A stretch of DNA of 64,000 nucleotides, taken from a bacterium. Lineage in GTDB: Bacteria > Krumholzibacteriota > Krumholzibacteriia > LZORAL124-64-63. This document shows, in pieces, positions 1 to 9,671 of the stretch; position 1 is the stretch's first letter; every line of letters begins with the position of its first letter. The stretch lies in NCBI GenBank assembly GCA_016703265.1, contig JADJCK010000006.1, forward strand, positions 124,001 through 188,000. Direction: 5' to 3'. The position numbers were made by a program, and so were the translations under genes. The notes under the pieces were generated by a model. The model was not told the origin of the DNA and did no database searches. It saw only the letters and a program-made list of their open reading frames with translations.

Positions 1-707
1 CGCGAGGAATCTGGTAGCAGACCTTCGTTGGCGCAGCCCGCGAACCAGAGCAGCCGTGTGCGCACCGACGGGTTGGCAGCAGGGTCGGCGGCAAGGCGGC
101 GGCTCGGCACTGGCGACTTCGTCGGGGGCACACCCGCCAGGGCATCCAGGCGGCGCAGGAGATCGCGATCGGCCCGCGGGGCCCGGGGCCCCGCGTCGAC
201 CAGGCGCGCCAGGGCTCGCCAGGGCCGGCCTGTGGCGGCCCGCGCCCGCCAGTCGGCGCCCAGGACCAGGCGCAGCCCGGCGCGGCCCAGGCGCGCGGAC
301 AGGCCCAGAAACCGCAGGCGCGCCGGGGTGTCCAGGCGGCTGACCAGCGCAGCCGTCTTTTCCGGGGCGCGTCCGGGACCGGCCTCGCGCGCCGTGGCCA
401 CCGCCGTGGCCAGCAATGCGGCCGGCACACCGCTCGGGCAGACGGCGGTGCAGGCCAGGCACCCGAGGCAGCTGTCCAGGGCCTCGTGCCAGCCGGAATC
501 GGCGCCGGCGGCAGCCGGATCGGCCAGCACCTCTCCCCACAGCAGCAGGCGACCGCGAGGCGACATCGTCTCGTCACCGGTGGCCAGCCAGGTGGCGCAG
601 ACCGGCAGGCACAGGCCGCACTGGATGCAGCGCCGGAGCAACGCATCGAGCTCTTCGCGCGCATCGCTCGGGATTACGGGTCCCGGGCCTTTGAGCGGCT
701 CAGTCAT
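1..707 (-). CDS. glcF: GlcF-like iron-sulfur subunit of glycolate/lactate-type dehydrogenase (partial, cut by window edge)
   Basis: Only the N-terminal 235 or so residues are present; the gene runs off the left edge. Reading from ATG at 707 gives two ferredoxin-type clusters, Cys 27/30/33/37 (CIQCGLCLPVC) and Cys 80/83/86/90 (CLGCLACTAVC), the GlcF arrangement, and then LLWFAGC at the edge, which looks like the start of the first CCG domain. In the family this subunit takes electrons from the GlcD/GlcE flavoproteins and passes them on at the membrane. The start overlaps the end of the upstream glcDE gene by 8 bases, so the two are translationally coupled. Substrate (glycolate, D-lactate or another 2-hydroxy acid) cannot be told from sequence. 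Confidence 0.85.
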   Translation of the reverse strand, partial: MTEPLKGPGPVIPSDAREELDALLRRCIQCGLCLPVCATWLATGDETMSPRGRLLLWGEVLADPAAAGADSGWHEALDSCLGCLACTAVCPSGVPAALLATAVATAREAGPGRAPEKTAALVSRLDTPARLRFLGLSARLGRAGLRLVLGADWRARAATGRPWRALARLVDAGPRAPRADRDLLRRLDALAGVPPTKSPVPSRRLAADPAANPSVRTRLLWFAGCANEGLLPDSS

Positions 708-3130
708 CGGCCCCCTCCAGCAGCCAATCGGGTCCACCCAGCGTCCCGTCGGGATCGAAACACCGCTTGAGGCGGCGCAGCAGCGCCGTCGGGACCTCTG
801 CCGCCGGCTTCGGCAACGGCTGCGGCCTTCCATCGGCGATGATCACGTCGGCATGCCAGCCGCCCGGCGGCGCTGTCACCCCGGGGCACCAGGCCAGCCG
901 CGGGTGCGCCTGCCAGACCAGCCGGATCGGGCCTGCCGGCAGCACGCCCGCCTGGCGCCCGGGCAGCGGCTGCAGTGCCGGTCCAATCGGGGCCGGCCAG
1001 CGCCCAATCCGGCGCCCCGGCCGAGCGCGCCAGCCCGGAAGCCTCGGCAAACGGTGCGCGCAGCGTCGCAACCGTGCGGCAGGCCAGCGCGGGCGACATG
1101 CCGTCGACGGACGCTTCCAGCGCGGCGTGCACACTCGCATCACCGGCGGCCAGCAGCACGGCCTGCCGCCAGCGACCGGTCAGGTCACGGGTGATGATCG
1201 CCTGGCTTCCGGCCAGGCCGTCGCCGCCGGCCGCCAGCGCCGCGAGCAGGGCGGCGACGGCTCCGGGCGCACCCTCCCGCTCCGGGTCGGCCTCAAGGCG
1301 CCAGGCCCAGGCCTCGACCGGTGCGGGCCTCAACTGCAGCGTCACCGCCTGCAGGCGCGCGAGCCGCCCGTCGGAACCGCAGAGCAACCGCGGCAGGTCG
1401 TAGCCCGCAACGTTCTTGAACACCGGTGCACCAACGTGGAACGGACGTCCGTCCCCCGTTGTCGCCCACGCTTCGAGCAGGAGGTCGCGAGCCGTCGCAC
1501 GGGCCAGCGCCAACGGGCCGACGAGCAGCCGGTCCGTGAGCTCCCCGAGCGTGACGGCGGATTCGAGTCCCGGTCCATCGCCGTTGCCGGCAAGCCCGAG
1601 GGGCAACCACAGGCCGCGGGCGAGCGCCGCGGCCTGCAGCGACGCCAGGGGCGTCGCCACCGGCGCGCTGACCGTGAGGTCGTCCCAGGCGAAACGGCAG
1701 TCTGCCGGCGCCGGTGGCAGCGACGCGAATGACGCAGCCGGGCCGGGCACGGGCAGCGCCTTTCCCGGATTGAGCAGGCCATCCTGATCGCAGGCCGCCT
1801 TGATGCCGTGCAACAGCGAGGCCGTGACGGCGTCGATCTGCCAGGGCAGCGCATGCCGCTTCTCGAGTCCCACACCGTGCTCGCCGGTCACGCTGCCGCG
1901 TCGGCGCAGGGCCGCGCGGATGATGGTGTCGGCGACCGCGTGGGCCCGCGCCGTCTCGCCTTCACGGCGTTCGTCGTAGTGCACGGCCGGATGCAGGTTG
2001 CCGTCGCCGGCATGGAACGCGGTCGCGATCTTCAGGCCGGACTCGCGGCGCACGTCCTGGATCTCGCGCACCAGTCCCGGCAGTTCGCCGAGCGGCACCA
2101 CGATGTCCATGCTGACGTAGTTCGGCGAGAGGCGGCCAACGGCGCCGAACGCGCGCTTGCGGCACTGCCACAGCGCCAGGCGCTGTTCCTCGTCGGCGGC
2201 GCGGCGCACCTCGCGCGCGCCTGCATCGCCCAGGATCCGGCAGGCCAGCTCGGCCTGCGGCCCGACGGCCGCGGCATCGCCGGCCAGTTCGGCGATCATC
2301 ACCGCCTCGACATCGCAGGGAAGGCCGAATCCGAAGGCCTCCTCCACCGTGAGCACCATGGCCTTGTCGATGATCTCGACGGCCACCGGCAGCAGCCCTG
2401 CCTGCAGGAGGCGCGGCACTGCCGCGGTGGCGTGTTCGAGCACGGGGAACGACGCCAGCAGCGTCACGACCGCGGGCGGCGTCGGGGTCAGTTGCAGCCA
2501 GGCCCCCGTGACGATGCCGAGCGTGCCCTCGCTGCCGCAGAGAAGCCCACGCAGGTCGATGCCGCGTGACACGGCCACGGGCTCGCCCGTGGTCCAGCTG
2601 CGTCCGCGCGCATCGCACCAGTCGAGCGCTCGCAGGTGATGGCTGGTGACGCCCAGGCGCAGGCAATGAGGGCCGCCGGCGTTCTCGGCGATGTTGCCGC
2701 CGATCGTCGAGGCGACCTGGCTGGACGGGTCCGGTGCGAAATGAAGGCCGTGCGGCGCAGCGCGGCGCGTGAGCGTTGCATTGAGCACCCCGGGCTGGGC
2801 GCGCACCGCGCCGACCACGGCATCGACCGGGCCGAGCGCGACCAGGCGCGCCGTACCCAGGACCAGCGCATCCTCGCAAGGCACCGCGCCGCCGCTCAGT
2901 CCGGTGCCGGCCCCGCGCGCCACCACCGGCACGCCGGCGGCAGCGCACAACCCGATCACGTGGGCGATGTCCTCTTCGCACGCCGGCAACGCCACCGCCA
3001 GCGGACGGCCTCCCGACAGGTGCGAAGCGTCGCGGGAGTACACCGACAGTGCGGCGCTCCCGGTCAGCAGGCCGCCGGGACCCAGCCGGTCGGCCAGTGC
3101 CCGCAGCAGGGCTGTCTGCGTGTCATTCAT
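700..3130 (-). CDS. glcD: Fused GlcD-GlcE FAD-linked 2-hydroxy-acid dehydrogenase (one frame break)
   Basis: From ATG at 3130 the product starts MNDTQTALLRALADRLGPGG. The first ~460 residues are a full GlcD-type FAD protein: PCMH FAD-binding part (VVARGAGTGLSGGAVP, STIGGNIAENAGG) and C-terminal oxidase part (FHAGDGNLHP, GSVTGEHGVGLEK, DGLLNPGKALP). It continues in frame into a GlcE-like half with GAPVFKNVAGYDLPRLL. GlcD and GlcE are normally separate, so this is a fusion of about 810 residues. The frame breaks near 989-992, best explained by one extra C in a CCCC run. After it the frame ending at 700 gives a sensible GlcE tail (LKRCFDPDGTLGGPDWLLEG) and overlaps glcF by 8 bases, which supports the join. 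It oxidises a 2-hydroxy acid with FAD; exact substrate unknown. Confidence 0.85.
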
Positions 3131-4334
3131 CCCGGGCCCCGACGGCGGCGGCCTGCGCCCATGCCGCGGCGAGCAGGGGCGGCAACGTTTCCGCCCAGGC
3201 GCCGGGGGCCTTCGCGTGAGCCGACAGCAGGCTGGTCGCTGCATCGGCCAGGTCGCCGCTGCCCGGCCCTGCCGCCTGCACGCCGAGGGCGCCCCCGGTG
3301 TCGGCATCGAGCACGCACCTCGCCCACGCCGCGCCGTCGGCGGCGCGACCGGTGGCCACGCGGAACCCGCGCGTTGCAGCGCCCGCGGCCGAGAGTCCCG
3401 CCGACAGCAACGGCACCGGTCGTTCGATCACCCGCGGCAGCGTACCGAACCGCACGGGAACCGGCTCGCTCCCGGCGGCGACGTCGACGATCGAAGCCAC
3501 CTGCTCGCGAACCGCCTGCGGCGTCAGCGGCAGCGCCAGCGCCCCGCCCAGGGCGTGCAGCCCCGGCTCAGCGGTCTCGAAGCGGCTGTCGACCTGCAGG
3601 AATCCGTCGCGATCGCCAAGGGCGCGCGTCCGTTCGACGCCGAGTCCGGCCAGCTCGGGGCGCCAGCCCAGCGCCGCCACCGCCAGATCGGCTTTCTCGC
3701 AGCGATCCGGTGCACCGCCACCGGCCCGCAGCGTGACGCGGGCCGCCGTCCCCGACGTCTCGACCGCAACGGCGCGCCAGCCGACGAGGATGCCGACGCC
3801 CGCCGCAAGCAGCGCCGCGTGTGCCGCATCCGCCAGCGGTGCGTCCCAATCCGGGAGAATGCGAACCGAGGACTCCACGAGCAGGACCTCGCGGCGGCCA
3901 TCGGCCCAGGCCGCTGCAGCCTCGACGCCGGTATGCCCGGCCCCGAGCACGATGATCCGCGCGGGTCCGCCCCCGCCTTCGGGCCTGCGCGGCGAGGGCG
4001 CCGTACCGCCCCACCACGACGGGCTGGCGGGCCGCAGCCGCGGCGCCAGCACCAGGCGTCGCGACGCCAGCACGACCGTTCCGGTGTCCGTGGTCGCCAC
4101 CACGCTGCCCCGGCCCGCCAGGCAGGCGCGTCCGACCACCAGGCGCACGGCGGATCCGGCCTGGTCGGCAACGGTCGCGAAGGGCCACGGCCAGCCTTCA
4201 TGTGCTTCGCCGCCGGCGGCGCCGCGCGGCGGCACCAACCAGGTGACGCACAGGCCACGGCCTGCGGCTGCCAGCACGATCTCGCGCGCGCCCGGGCCGT
4301 CGCCGAGGACCATCAGGTCCGGAGTCTCCGCCAT
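3123..4334 (-). CDS. FAD/NAD(P)-binding pyridine nucleotide-disulfide-type oxidoreductase lacking the redox cysteines
   Basis: Start MAETPDLMVLGDGPG at 4334; in-frame sequence upstream has no flavoprotein character. Two dinucleotide-binding motifs are visible, LGDGPGA (about residues 10-16) and IIVLGAGHTGVEAA (127-140), as in the dihydrolipoamide dehydrogenase/mercuric reductase family. The CxxxxC active-site disulfide expected about 40 residues in is absent (the region reads PRGAAGGEAHEGW), so it is unlikely to reduce a disulfide. It is first in the operon, overlapping glcDE by 8 bases, and probably exchanges electrons between the hydroxy-acid dehydrogenase and a nicotinamide or ETF carrier. 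That role is inferred from position only. Confidence 0.7.
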   Translation of the reverse strand: MAETPDLMVLGDGPGAREIVLAAAGRGLCVTWLVPPRGAAGGEAHEGWPWPFATVADQAGSAVRLVVGRACLAGRGSVVATTDTGTVVLASRRLVLAPRLRPASPSWWGGTAPSPRRPEGGGGPARIIVLGAGHTGVEAAAAWADGRREVLLVESSVRILPDWDAPLADAAHAALLAAGVGILVGWRAVAVETSGTAARVTLRAGGGAPDRCEKADLAVAALGWRPELAGLGVERTRALGDRDGFLQVDSRFETAEPGLHALGGALALPLTPQAVREQVASIVDVAAGSEPVPVRFGTLPRVIERPVPLLSAGLSAAGAATRGFRVATGRAADGAAWARCVLDADTGGALGVQAAGPGSGDLADAATSLLSAHAKAPGAWAETLPPLLAAAWAQAAAVGARDE

Positions 4335-4454
4335 CGATTGCCGCCCGCCGGACGCGACCGCGCGGACCATCCCGCCACGACGCCCGGACAAGCGCCCATG
4401 ATCGCGCAGCCGGCGTCCGGGCACCAGTGCCGGTTGCGGCCGTTCGTGGCCTCG

Positions 4455-4483
4455 TTGACGGGTCCGGAAGCGCGGCCTATTAT
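4455..4483 (+). promoter_or_regulatory. Sigma70-like promoter for etfBA
   Basis: TTGACG (4455-4460) and TATTAT (4478-4483) are separated by 17 bases, each one mismatch from consensus. It lies about 65 bases before the etfB start in the divergent region between the glc operon and etfBA. Confidence 0.6.
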
Positions 4484-4546
4484 GGCCCGATTGCAGTTGC
4501 CGCGGGGCGGGCCGCGCCCCCGGGACGCCGACATCCGGGAGGAACC

Positions 4547-5323
4547 ATGAAGATTGCCGTCTGTGTGAAGCAGGTGCCGGATTCCGAAACGCGGATCAAT
4601 CTGGCCGCACCCGCCGCGAAGCTGGACCAGACCGGTTTCACGCGCGTGCTGAACCCCTACGATGCGTATGCGGTCGAGGAGGCCGTCCGCATCAAGGAAG
4701 CGCGCGGCGGCGAGATCACCGCGATCACCGTCGGCCCCGAGACGGTGAAGGAGACACTGAAGAAGGACTGCCTGGCCGTCGGTTGCGACAAGGCGATCAT
4801 CATCAACGACCCGGCGCTCGCCGGCGCGGACGAAGCGGCCATCGCCGAGGTTCTCGCCGCGGCCCTGAAGCAGGGCGGCTACGACCTGATCCTGTTCGGC
4901 ATCAAGGCCATCGATGACGACAGTGGCCAGATCGGCATCCTCGTGGCCGAGAAACTGGGCCTGCCCCATGTGGCGACCATCACCAAGCTCGAGCTCGGCG
5001 AAGGCACGCTGACGGCGCATCGCGAAATCGAAGGCGGCAAGGAGATCGTCGATTGCCCGCTGCCGGCCGTGCTGACCTGCCAGAAGGGCCTGAACGAGCC
5101 GCGGCTGCCGAGCCTGCCGAACATCATGAAGGCCGGCATGAAGCCGATGCAGGTCGTCACCTGCGCCGACCTCGGCCTGACGCCGCCGGCCAGCCTCGTC
5201 GAGATCCGTCAATACAGTCCCCCGCCCGCGCGCGGCACCTGTCGCCTGGTCACCGGCGACGACGCGGCTGCGGCCGCGCGTGAACTGGCGCGCGTGCTGA
5301 ACGAGGAAGCCAAGGTCATCTGA
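4547..5323 (+). CDS. etfB: Electron transfer flavoprotein beta subunit
   Basis: The product (258 aa) begins MKIAVCVKQVPDSE, the usual EtfB start, behind a GGGAGG ribosome site; the longer in-frame start at 4427 has no family resemblance. EtfB binds AMP or FAD and forms a heterodimer with EtfA that carries electrons from acyl-CoA or other flavin dehydrogenases to an ETF:quinone oxidoreductase. The motifs DDDSGQIGILVAEKLG and CQKGLNEPRLPSLPNIMKA are characteristic. The gene is 68 bases before etfA in the same transcript. It diverges from a GlcD-type operon, a pairing seen for electron-confurcating hydroxy-acid dehydrogenases, so ETF could be the acceptor of that enzyme as well as of acyl-CoA dehydrogenases. 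Confidence 0.95.
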   Translation: MKIAVCVKQVPDSETRINLAAPAAKLDQTGFTRVLNPYDAYAVEEAVRIKEARGGEITAITVGPETVKETLKKDCLAVGCDKAIIINDPALAGADEAAIAEVLAAALKQGGYDLILFGIKAIDDDSGQIGILVAEKLGLPHVATITKLELGEGTLTAHREIEGGKEIVDCPLPAVLTCQKGLNEPRLPSLPNIMKAGMKPMQVVTCADLGLTPPASLVEIRQYSPPPARGTCRLVTGDDAAAAARELARVLNEEAKVI

Positions 5324-5391
5324 ACCGGTTCCGTCACCGGTGCAATGCGGTCAACGGAACCTGGTCATCCAACCTGCGGGGGAAGTCGGAC

Positions 5392-6366
5392 ATGGCGAAT
5401 ATTGCGGTTTTCATCGAGCAGCGCGACGGCGCCTTCAAGAAGGTGGCGTGGCAGATGATCAGCCAGGCGCGCAAGCTTGCCGACGCGAGCGGCGGCGAGG
5501 TCTGGGGCGTTCTGCTGGGCGGCGATCCGGCGGCCGCGGCAGCGCTGGCCGGGAAGCACGGCGCCCACCGGCTGTTCGCAGCCGGCGACCAGCTCGAGCG
5601 CTACGACAGCGAACGTTACGGCACGGCCTTGGCCGCGTTCTGCCGCACCCAGAAGCCCGACCTGGTGCTGATCGGCGCCACGGCCCTGGGCCGCGACCTG
5701 GGCCCGACGGCGGCGGCCAAGCTGGGGTGCGCCTGCATCAGCGATGCGATCGCCCTGAAGTTCGAGGGCGGAGCGTGGGAAGTGCGGCGGCCGATCTACG
5801 CCGGCAAGTGCTTCGTCGACGTGGTGCCGAAGACGGCGCCGGCCATCGTCGGCATCCGCCCGAACGCGTTCGTCGCCCAGGACGGCGGCGGCGCGGCAGC
5901 GGCGGTGACGGCATTCGACGCCGGGCAGGCGCAGGTGACGCCCCGCGCGATCGTGCGCGAGATCGTCGGCTCGGACGGCGGTCGCGTCGAGCTCACCGAG
6001 GCGGACATCGTCGTTTCCGGCGGGCGCGGCATCAAGGGTCCCGAGAACTACGTGCTCATCGAGGAGCTCGCCGCCGCCCTGAACGCGGCTGCGGGCGCCA
6101 GCCGCGCCGTGGTCGATGCCGGCTGGGTCGACTACTCGCACCAGGTCGGGCAGACGGGCAAGACCGTGGGCCCGAACCTGTACATCGCCTGCGGCATCAG
6201 CGGCGCGATCCAGCACCTGGCGGGCATGAGCAGCAGCAAGTGCATCGTCGCCATCAACAAGGACCCTGCCGCGCCCATCTTCAAGGTGGCGGACTTCGGC
6301 GTGGTCGGCGACCTGTTCGAGGTCCTGCCGGCGTTGACGAAGGCCGTCAAGGAGATCCGCGGCTGA
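5392..6366 (+). CDS. etfA: Electron transfer flavoprotein alpha subunit
   Basis: 324 residues, normal EtfA length, starting MANIAVFIEQRDGAFKKVAW after a GGGGGAAG ribosome site. The C-terminal FAD-binding domain is fully conserved: GRGIKGPENYVLIEELA, SRAVVDAGWVDYSHQVGQTG, GISGAIQHLAGM and INKDPAAPIFKVADFGVVGD. It binds the electron-carrying FAD and docks with partner dehydrogenases and the quinone oxidoreductase. No N-terminal ferredoxin extension is present, so nothing in the subunit itself shows a bifurcating type. It is followed by a strong hairpin shared with the convergent gene. Confidence 0.95.
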   Translation: MANIAVFIEQRDGAFKKVAWQMISQARKLADASGGEVWGVLLGGDPAAAAALAGKHGAHRLFAAGDQLERYDSERYGTALAAFCRTQKPDLVLIGATALGRDLGPTAAAKLGCACISDAIALKFEGGAWEVRRPIYAGKCFVDVVPKTAPAIVGIRPNAFVAQDGGGAAAAVTAFDAGQAQVTPRAIVREIVGSDGGRVELTEADIVVSGGRGIKGPENYVLIEELAAALNAAAGASRAVVDAGWVDYSHQVGQTGKTVGPNLYIACGISGAIQHLAGMSSSKCIVAINKDPAAPIFKVADFGVVGDLFEVLPALTKAVKEIRG

Positions 6367-6395
6367 GGCGCCCCGGCGCACCGGCGTCGTTCAGG

Positions 6396-6453
6396 CCATC
6401 AAGGGAAAAAGGAAGGGCCGCACCCACCGGGGCGCGGCCCTTCCGCTTGATGG
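6396..6453. terminator. Bidirectional two-tier hairpin terminator
   Basis: An 11-bp GC stem (6411-6421 with 6434-6444) sits inside a second 8-bp stem (6396-6403 CCATCAAG with 6446-6453 CTTGATGG). It lies between convergent etfA and the gene ending at 6462 and can serve both. Confidence 0.7.
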
Positions 6454-6461
6454 ACGCCGTC

Positions 6462-7064
6462 TCAGCGCCGGACGCCGGCCAGCGCGTCCTGCATGTCGCC
6501 GCTGACGGGTTCGCTGCCGAACCACACCGACCACAGCGCCTCGACGAAGGCCAGGTTCGTGATCGTCCCCTTGGCTTCGCCGTTCAGTTCCGTCACCAGG
6601 CCCTGGCCGGGCACATAGGTGAACAGGATCACGTCGCCGGCCTGGGCATCGCGCGTGAAGTAGCCCTCGAACGTGGTCATGTCCGCGCTGAACGGGCCGA
6701 GGTCGGGGTAGTTCTTCTCGATCACTTCGCGGAAGGCGCCGATGAGCTTCTCGCGCGAGAAGCTGCGCCGCAGGTCCATGCGCAGGCGCTTGGGAGCGTC
6801 AAGCTTCCAGATGGCGGCGGCGCGCTCGCCGCTGAGGTCCGCGCCTTCGGCGACGTACGAGGCGATGGTGTAGACATCGACCTTGAGCATGGTCTTCTCG
6901 CGCAGCGCCGTGCCGGTCGCGGCCAGGACCTGCTCCCCGGCCCCGGTCGGGATGGACACCGTGTCGGGGTATTCCGTCCCGGTCTTGGATTCGACGATGG
7001 CGGCGGCCTGACCCGCCGCCAGCAGGAACGCCGCTGTCGCGACGAGCGAGAGCCTGTGACGCAT
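6462..7064 (-). CDS. Secreted chalcone isomerase-like protein
   Basis: 200 residues with an N-terminal signal peptide (MRHRLSLVATAAFLLAAGQAAA). The mature part resembles the bacterial chalcone-isomerase-like fold family: an early EKTMLKVDVYTIASYV strand, a central helix pair and the late stretch VTELNGEAKGTITNLAFVEALWSVWFG. Bacterial members are periplasmic and their ligand is generally unknown; fatty-acid binding has been proposed for the fold. The start is supported by GGAGA upstream. It stands alone, convergent with etfA. No catalytic claim is made. Confidence 0.7.
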   Translation of the reverse strand: MRHRLSLVATAAFLLAAGQAAAIVESKTGTEYPDTVSIPTGAGEQVLAATGTALREKTMLKVDVYTIASYVAEGADLSGERAAAIWKLDAPKRLRMDLRRSFSREKLIGAFREVIEKNYPDLGPFSADMTTFEGYFTRDAQAGDVILFTYVPGQGLVTELNGEAKGTITNLAFVEALWSVWFGSEPVSGDMQDALAGVRR

Positions 7065-7293
7065 GTTCCGGTCTCCTTCGCTGGGTTCCCTGAAACGTCC
7101 CGGGGCCCGGTTGGCGGGCGCCGCCTGCTGACACTATCGCGGGCCGACCTCCCCGACAAGTGAAAGCAGGCAGGCAACGGCACGCGACCTGCAAAGGTTC
7201 CCGGTATCGCACCGGGCCGGGACAGGGCGCCGGCGAGCCCCATTTCCGCAAGCGCAACGCGTTGGCGGGCAATAAGCTGGAAAGCGGCACCTC

Positions 7294-8559
7294 GTGAACC
7301 ACGGCAACGCCTCGCCCAACACTGCCCCACCGCTGCTGGCCCTGGCCATGATCGTGCGCGATGGTGGCCAGTTTCTGGACTCCCTGCTCGGCTCCGCGCG
7401 GCCCCACGTCGATGAGATCGTGGTCGTCGACACCGGGAGCCGCGACGGCAGCCGGGAAGCGGCGCTGGCCCACGGGTCACGCCTGCTGGAGTTTCCCTGG
7501 TGCGACGACTTCGCCGCCGCCCGGAATGCCTCGCTGGCAGCGACGCGGGCACGCTGGATCCTGTGTCTCGACGCCGACGAACAACTGGCCCCGGCCGACT
7601 GGCACGACCTGCGTGCCACAGCTGCGGCCTGGCAGGAAAACGGCCCCGCTGCGGGCCGCATCGTGACCCGCAACTACCTGGCCGAGCCCTGGAGCCGGCG
7701 CGGCTGGGAGCCGGTTCCCGCGGACGACCCCCACGCCCTGCCGGATCGTCCCGGGCCGGTGGCCCCCGGCTTCGTCGCCACCACGAAGATCCGCCTGTTC
7801 CCCAACCACGACCGCGTGCGTTTCCGCGGGCGCCTGCACGAGACCGTGGAGGCGAGCGTCCGTGAGCTGGGCCTGCCGACGACGAACCTGCCGGTCGTTG
7901 TGCACCATTTCGGCCTGCTCGCCCCGGATGCAGCCAAGGTCGCCCGCTACCTGGATCTGGCGCACCGCAAGACAGCCGAGCAACCCGCCGATGCCGGTGC
8001 GTGGAACGAACTGGCCGACTGTGCTCTGGCGGCCGGCAACCAGGCCTTGGCCCTGCAGGCAGCGGAGCGGGCGCTTACGCTGGCACCGGACCACGTGGAT
8101 GCGCGGCTGACCGCCGGTTGGCTGCACAAGGAGGCCGGAGCGTTCGCACGTGCCGAAGCGCACCTGCTGGCGGTGGCCGGCTGCGCCACGGCGGGCGACG
8201 GCCAGTTCGGACAGGCTTGCCACCTCCGCGCACAGGTCGCCATGCTCGACGGGCGCTCAGAAGCGGCCGGTCCCCTGCTCATGGCAGCGCTGCGGCTCCT
8301 TCCGGATGATGGCCATGTCCACAACACGCTCGGCGCCTGGCACCTGACCTGCGGGCGCGGCGAGCCGGCGCGCGCGGCGCTGGAACGGGCTGCCGCCATG
8401 CTGCCGCATGTCCCCGACCCGTGCCTGAACCTGGCGAGGATGTACGAGGCCGCCGGCCATCCGGTCCTGGCGGCGCGCCATTATGAGGCGGCGCTGCAGC
8501 GCGATCCGGGTCGCGCCTCGGCGCGCGAGGCCCTGGAACGGCTGGCCCAGCCGGCCTGA
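7294..8559 (+). CDS. Family 2 glycosyltransferase with C-terminal TPR repeats
   Basis: Starts at GTG 7294. The N-terminal ~240 residues are a GT-A fold: LALAMIVRDGGQFLDSLL, DEIVVVDTGSRDGSREAAL and the metal-binding DxD (ILCLDADEQL), with a conserved RFRGRLHETVE further on. The remaining ~180 residues form TPR-like helical repeats (DAGAWNELADCALAAGNQAL and later copies). This two-part architecture is common in enzymes that glycosylate proteins or build cell-surface glycans. Donor and acceptor are unknown. No partner genes on this strand; a hairpin follows. Confidence 0.8.
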   Translation: MNHGNASPNTAPPLLALAMIVRDGGQFLDSLLGSARPHVDEIVVVDTGSRDGSREAALAHGSRLLEFPWCDDFAAARNASLAATRARWILCLDADEQLAPADWHDLRATAAAWQENGPAAGRIVTRNYLAEPWSRRGWEPVPADDPHALPDRPGPVAPGFVATTKIRLFPNHDRVRFRGRLHETVEASVRELGLPTTNLPVVVHHFGLLAPDAAKVARYLDLAHRKTAEQPADAGAWNELADCALAAGNQALALQAAERALTLAPDHVDARLTAGWLHKEAGAFARAEAHLLAVAGCATAGDGQFGQACHLRAQVAMLDGRSEAAGPLLMAALRLLPDDGHVHNTLGAWHLTCGRGEPARAALERAAAMLPHVPDPCLNLARMYEAAGHPVLAARHYEAALQRDPGRASAREALERLAQPA

Positions 8560-8614
8560 ATCACCAGGCGGGCCTGCAGCACCCCGCTGGTCCGGATCAC
8601 CCCATCGACACGAA

Positions 8615-8646
8615 CGGCCGCCGCACCCAGCGGGTGACGGCGGCCG
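8615..8646. terminator. Hairpin between convergent genes
   Basis: A 9-bp stem CGGCCGCCG (8615-8623) pairs with CGGCGGCCG (8638-8646) around a 14-base loop, with CTTT on the + side. It separates the glycosyltransferase from the convergent TPR gene. Confidence 0.55.
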
Positions 8647-8691
8647 CTTTCCGGAACGCCATGACGGCAGGCCGCCGGGCGGCAGCCGGAA

Positions 8692-9567
8692 TCAGTTGAG
8701 CTTCTTCCAGACCGCGGTCATGTTGAGCCCGCCCGCTTCGGCGATCTGCGCATGATGCCGCGCCTGCTCCGCCTCGCCGAGATAGCTGCAGGCGATGCCG
8801 AGGTAGGCGTGCGCGACGAGGTTCCCGTCATCGAGCGTCAACGCGCGCCGGCAGGCATCGGCCGCCGACGAGAACTGGCCGAAGCGACAAAACAGCCGAC
8901 CCTGACGCGCCAGGGCCTCGGCTGCGGCGGGATCCAGCGCGAGCACCTGGCCATAGGTTGTGAACGCCTCGCGCAGCTTGTCCTGCTTCTCGAAGACCTG
9001 ACCGAGCGCCAGCCACAGCTGCGGGTCGTCCGGATGGGCGGAGATGTACTTCAGGCAGGCGTCCTCGGCCACGGAAGCGTTGCGCGCCTCGAGCAGCCCG
9101 GCGACCATGCGCGTGCGCGGTGCCGACTCGCCGGGCGCCAACCGCACCGCTTCCTCGTAGCTTTCGAGGGCAGACTTCGGCCAACCCAGCGCCAGGTAGA
9201 CATCACCCATGCACAGGTGCGCCGCGGACGACTCGGGCATCAGGACCAGCGCTTCGCGGGCGAGCGCCTCGGCGCGCGGCAGCTTGCCCAGGCGCCGGTA
9301 GAGTCCCGCCAGTTCCAGCAGCACCGGCGCCGGTGCGGCCGCCTGGCGGCATCCCGCCTCGAGTACGGCAGCGGCTTCTTGCAGATCGCCTGCCTGGGTG
9401 AGCCAATCCGCGTAGGCAAGATAGTTGCGGGCCTGGTCGGGGGCGGCGGCAAGAAGTGCCTCCCCTTCGGCGCGCGATGACAACGGGGAAGCTTGGGCAA
9501 CGGCAGGGACGACCGCGGCGTACAACCAGGCCAAACCCGCACAGACAAGGGCAATTCTGGACATCAT
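8692..9567 (-). CDS. Secreted TPR-repeat protein
   Basis: 291 residues starting MMSRIALVCAGLAWLYAAVVPAVAQA, a clear signal peptide (either of two adjacent Met codons at 9567 or 9564 could start). The rest is a run of about six TPR units, for example ARNYLAYADWLTQAGDLQEA, AAHLCMGDVYLALGWPKSAL and LVAHAYLGIACSYLGEAEQA. Such proteins are periplasmic or outer-membrane scaffolds. No enzymatic domain is seen and no partner can be named. Confidence 0.75.
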   Translation of the reverse strand: MMSRIALVCAGLAWLYAAVVPAVAQASPLSSRAEGEALLAAAPDQARNYLAYADWLTQAGDLQEAAAVLEAGCRQAAAPAPVLLELAGLYRRLGKLPRAEALAREALVLMPESSAAHLCMGDVYLALGWPKSALESYEEAVRLAPGESAPRTRMVAGLLEARNASVAEDACLKYISAHPDDPQLWLALGQVFEKQDKLREAFTTYGQVLALDPAAAEALARQGRLFCRFGQFSSAADACRRALTLDDGNLVAHAYLGIACSYLGEAEQARHHAQIAEAGGLNMTAVWKKLN

Positions 9568-9671
9568 GGCAACTCCGGATTCGGGCAGACGGGAGGGACG
9601 CCGCGCCTTGGCGGCGTCCGGGACCCGATCCGGACATCAAGATTGGTGCCAGCGATACCGGACGGCGGTGT

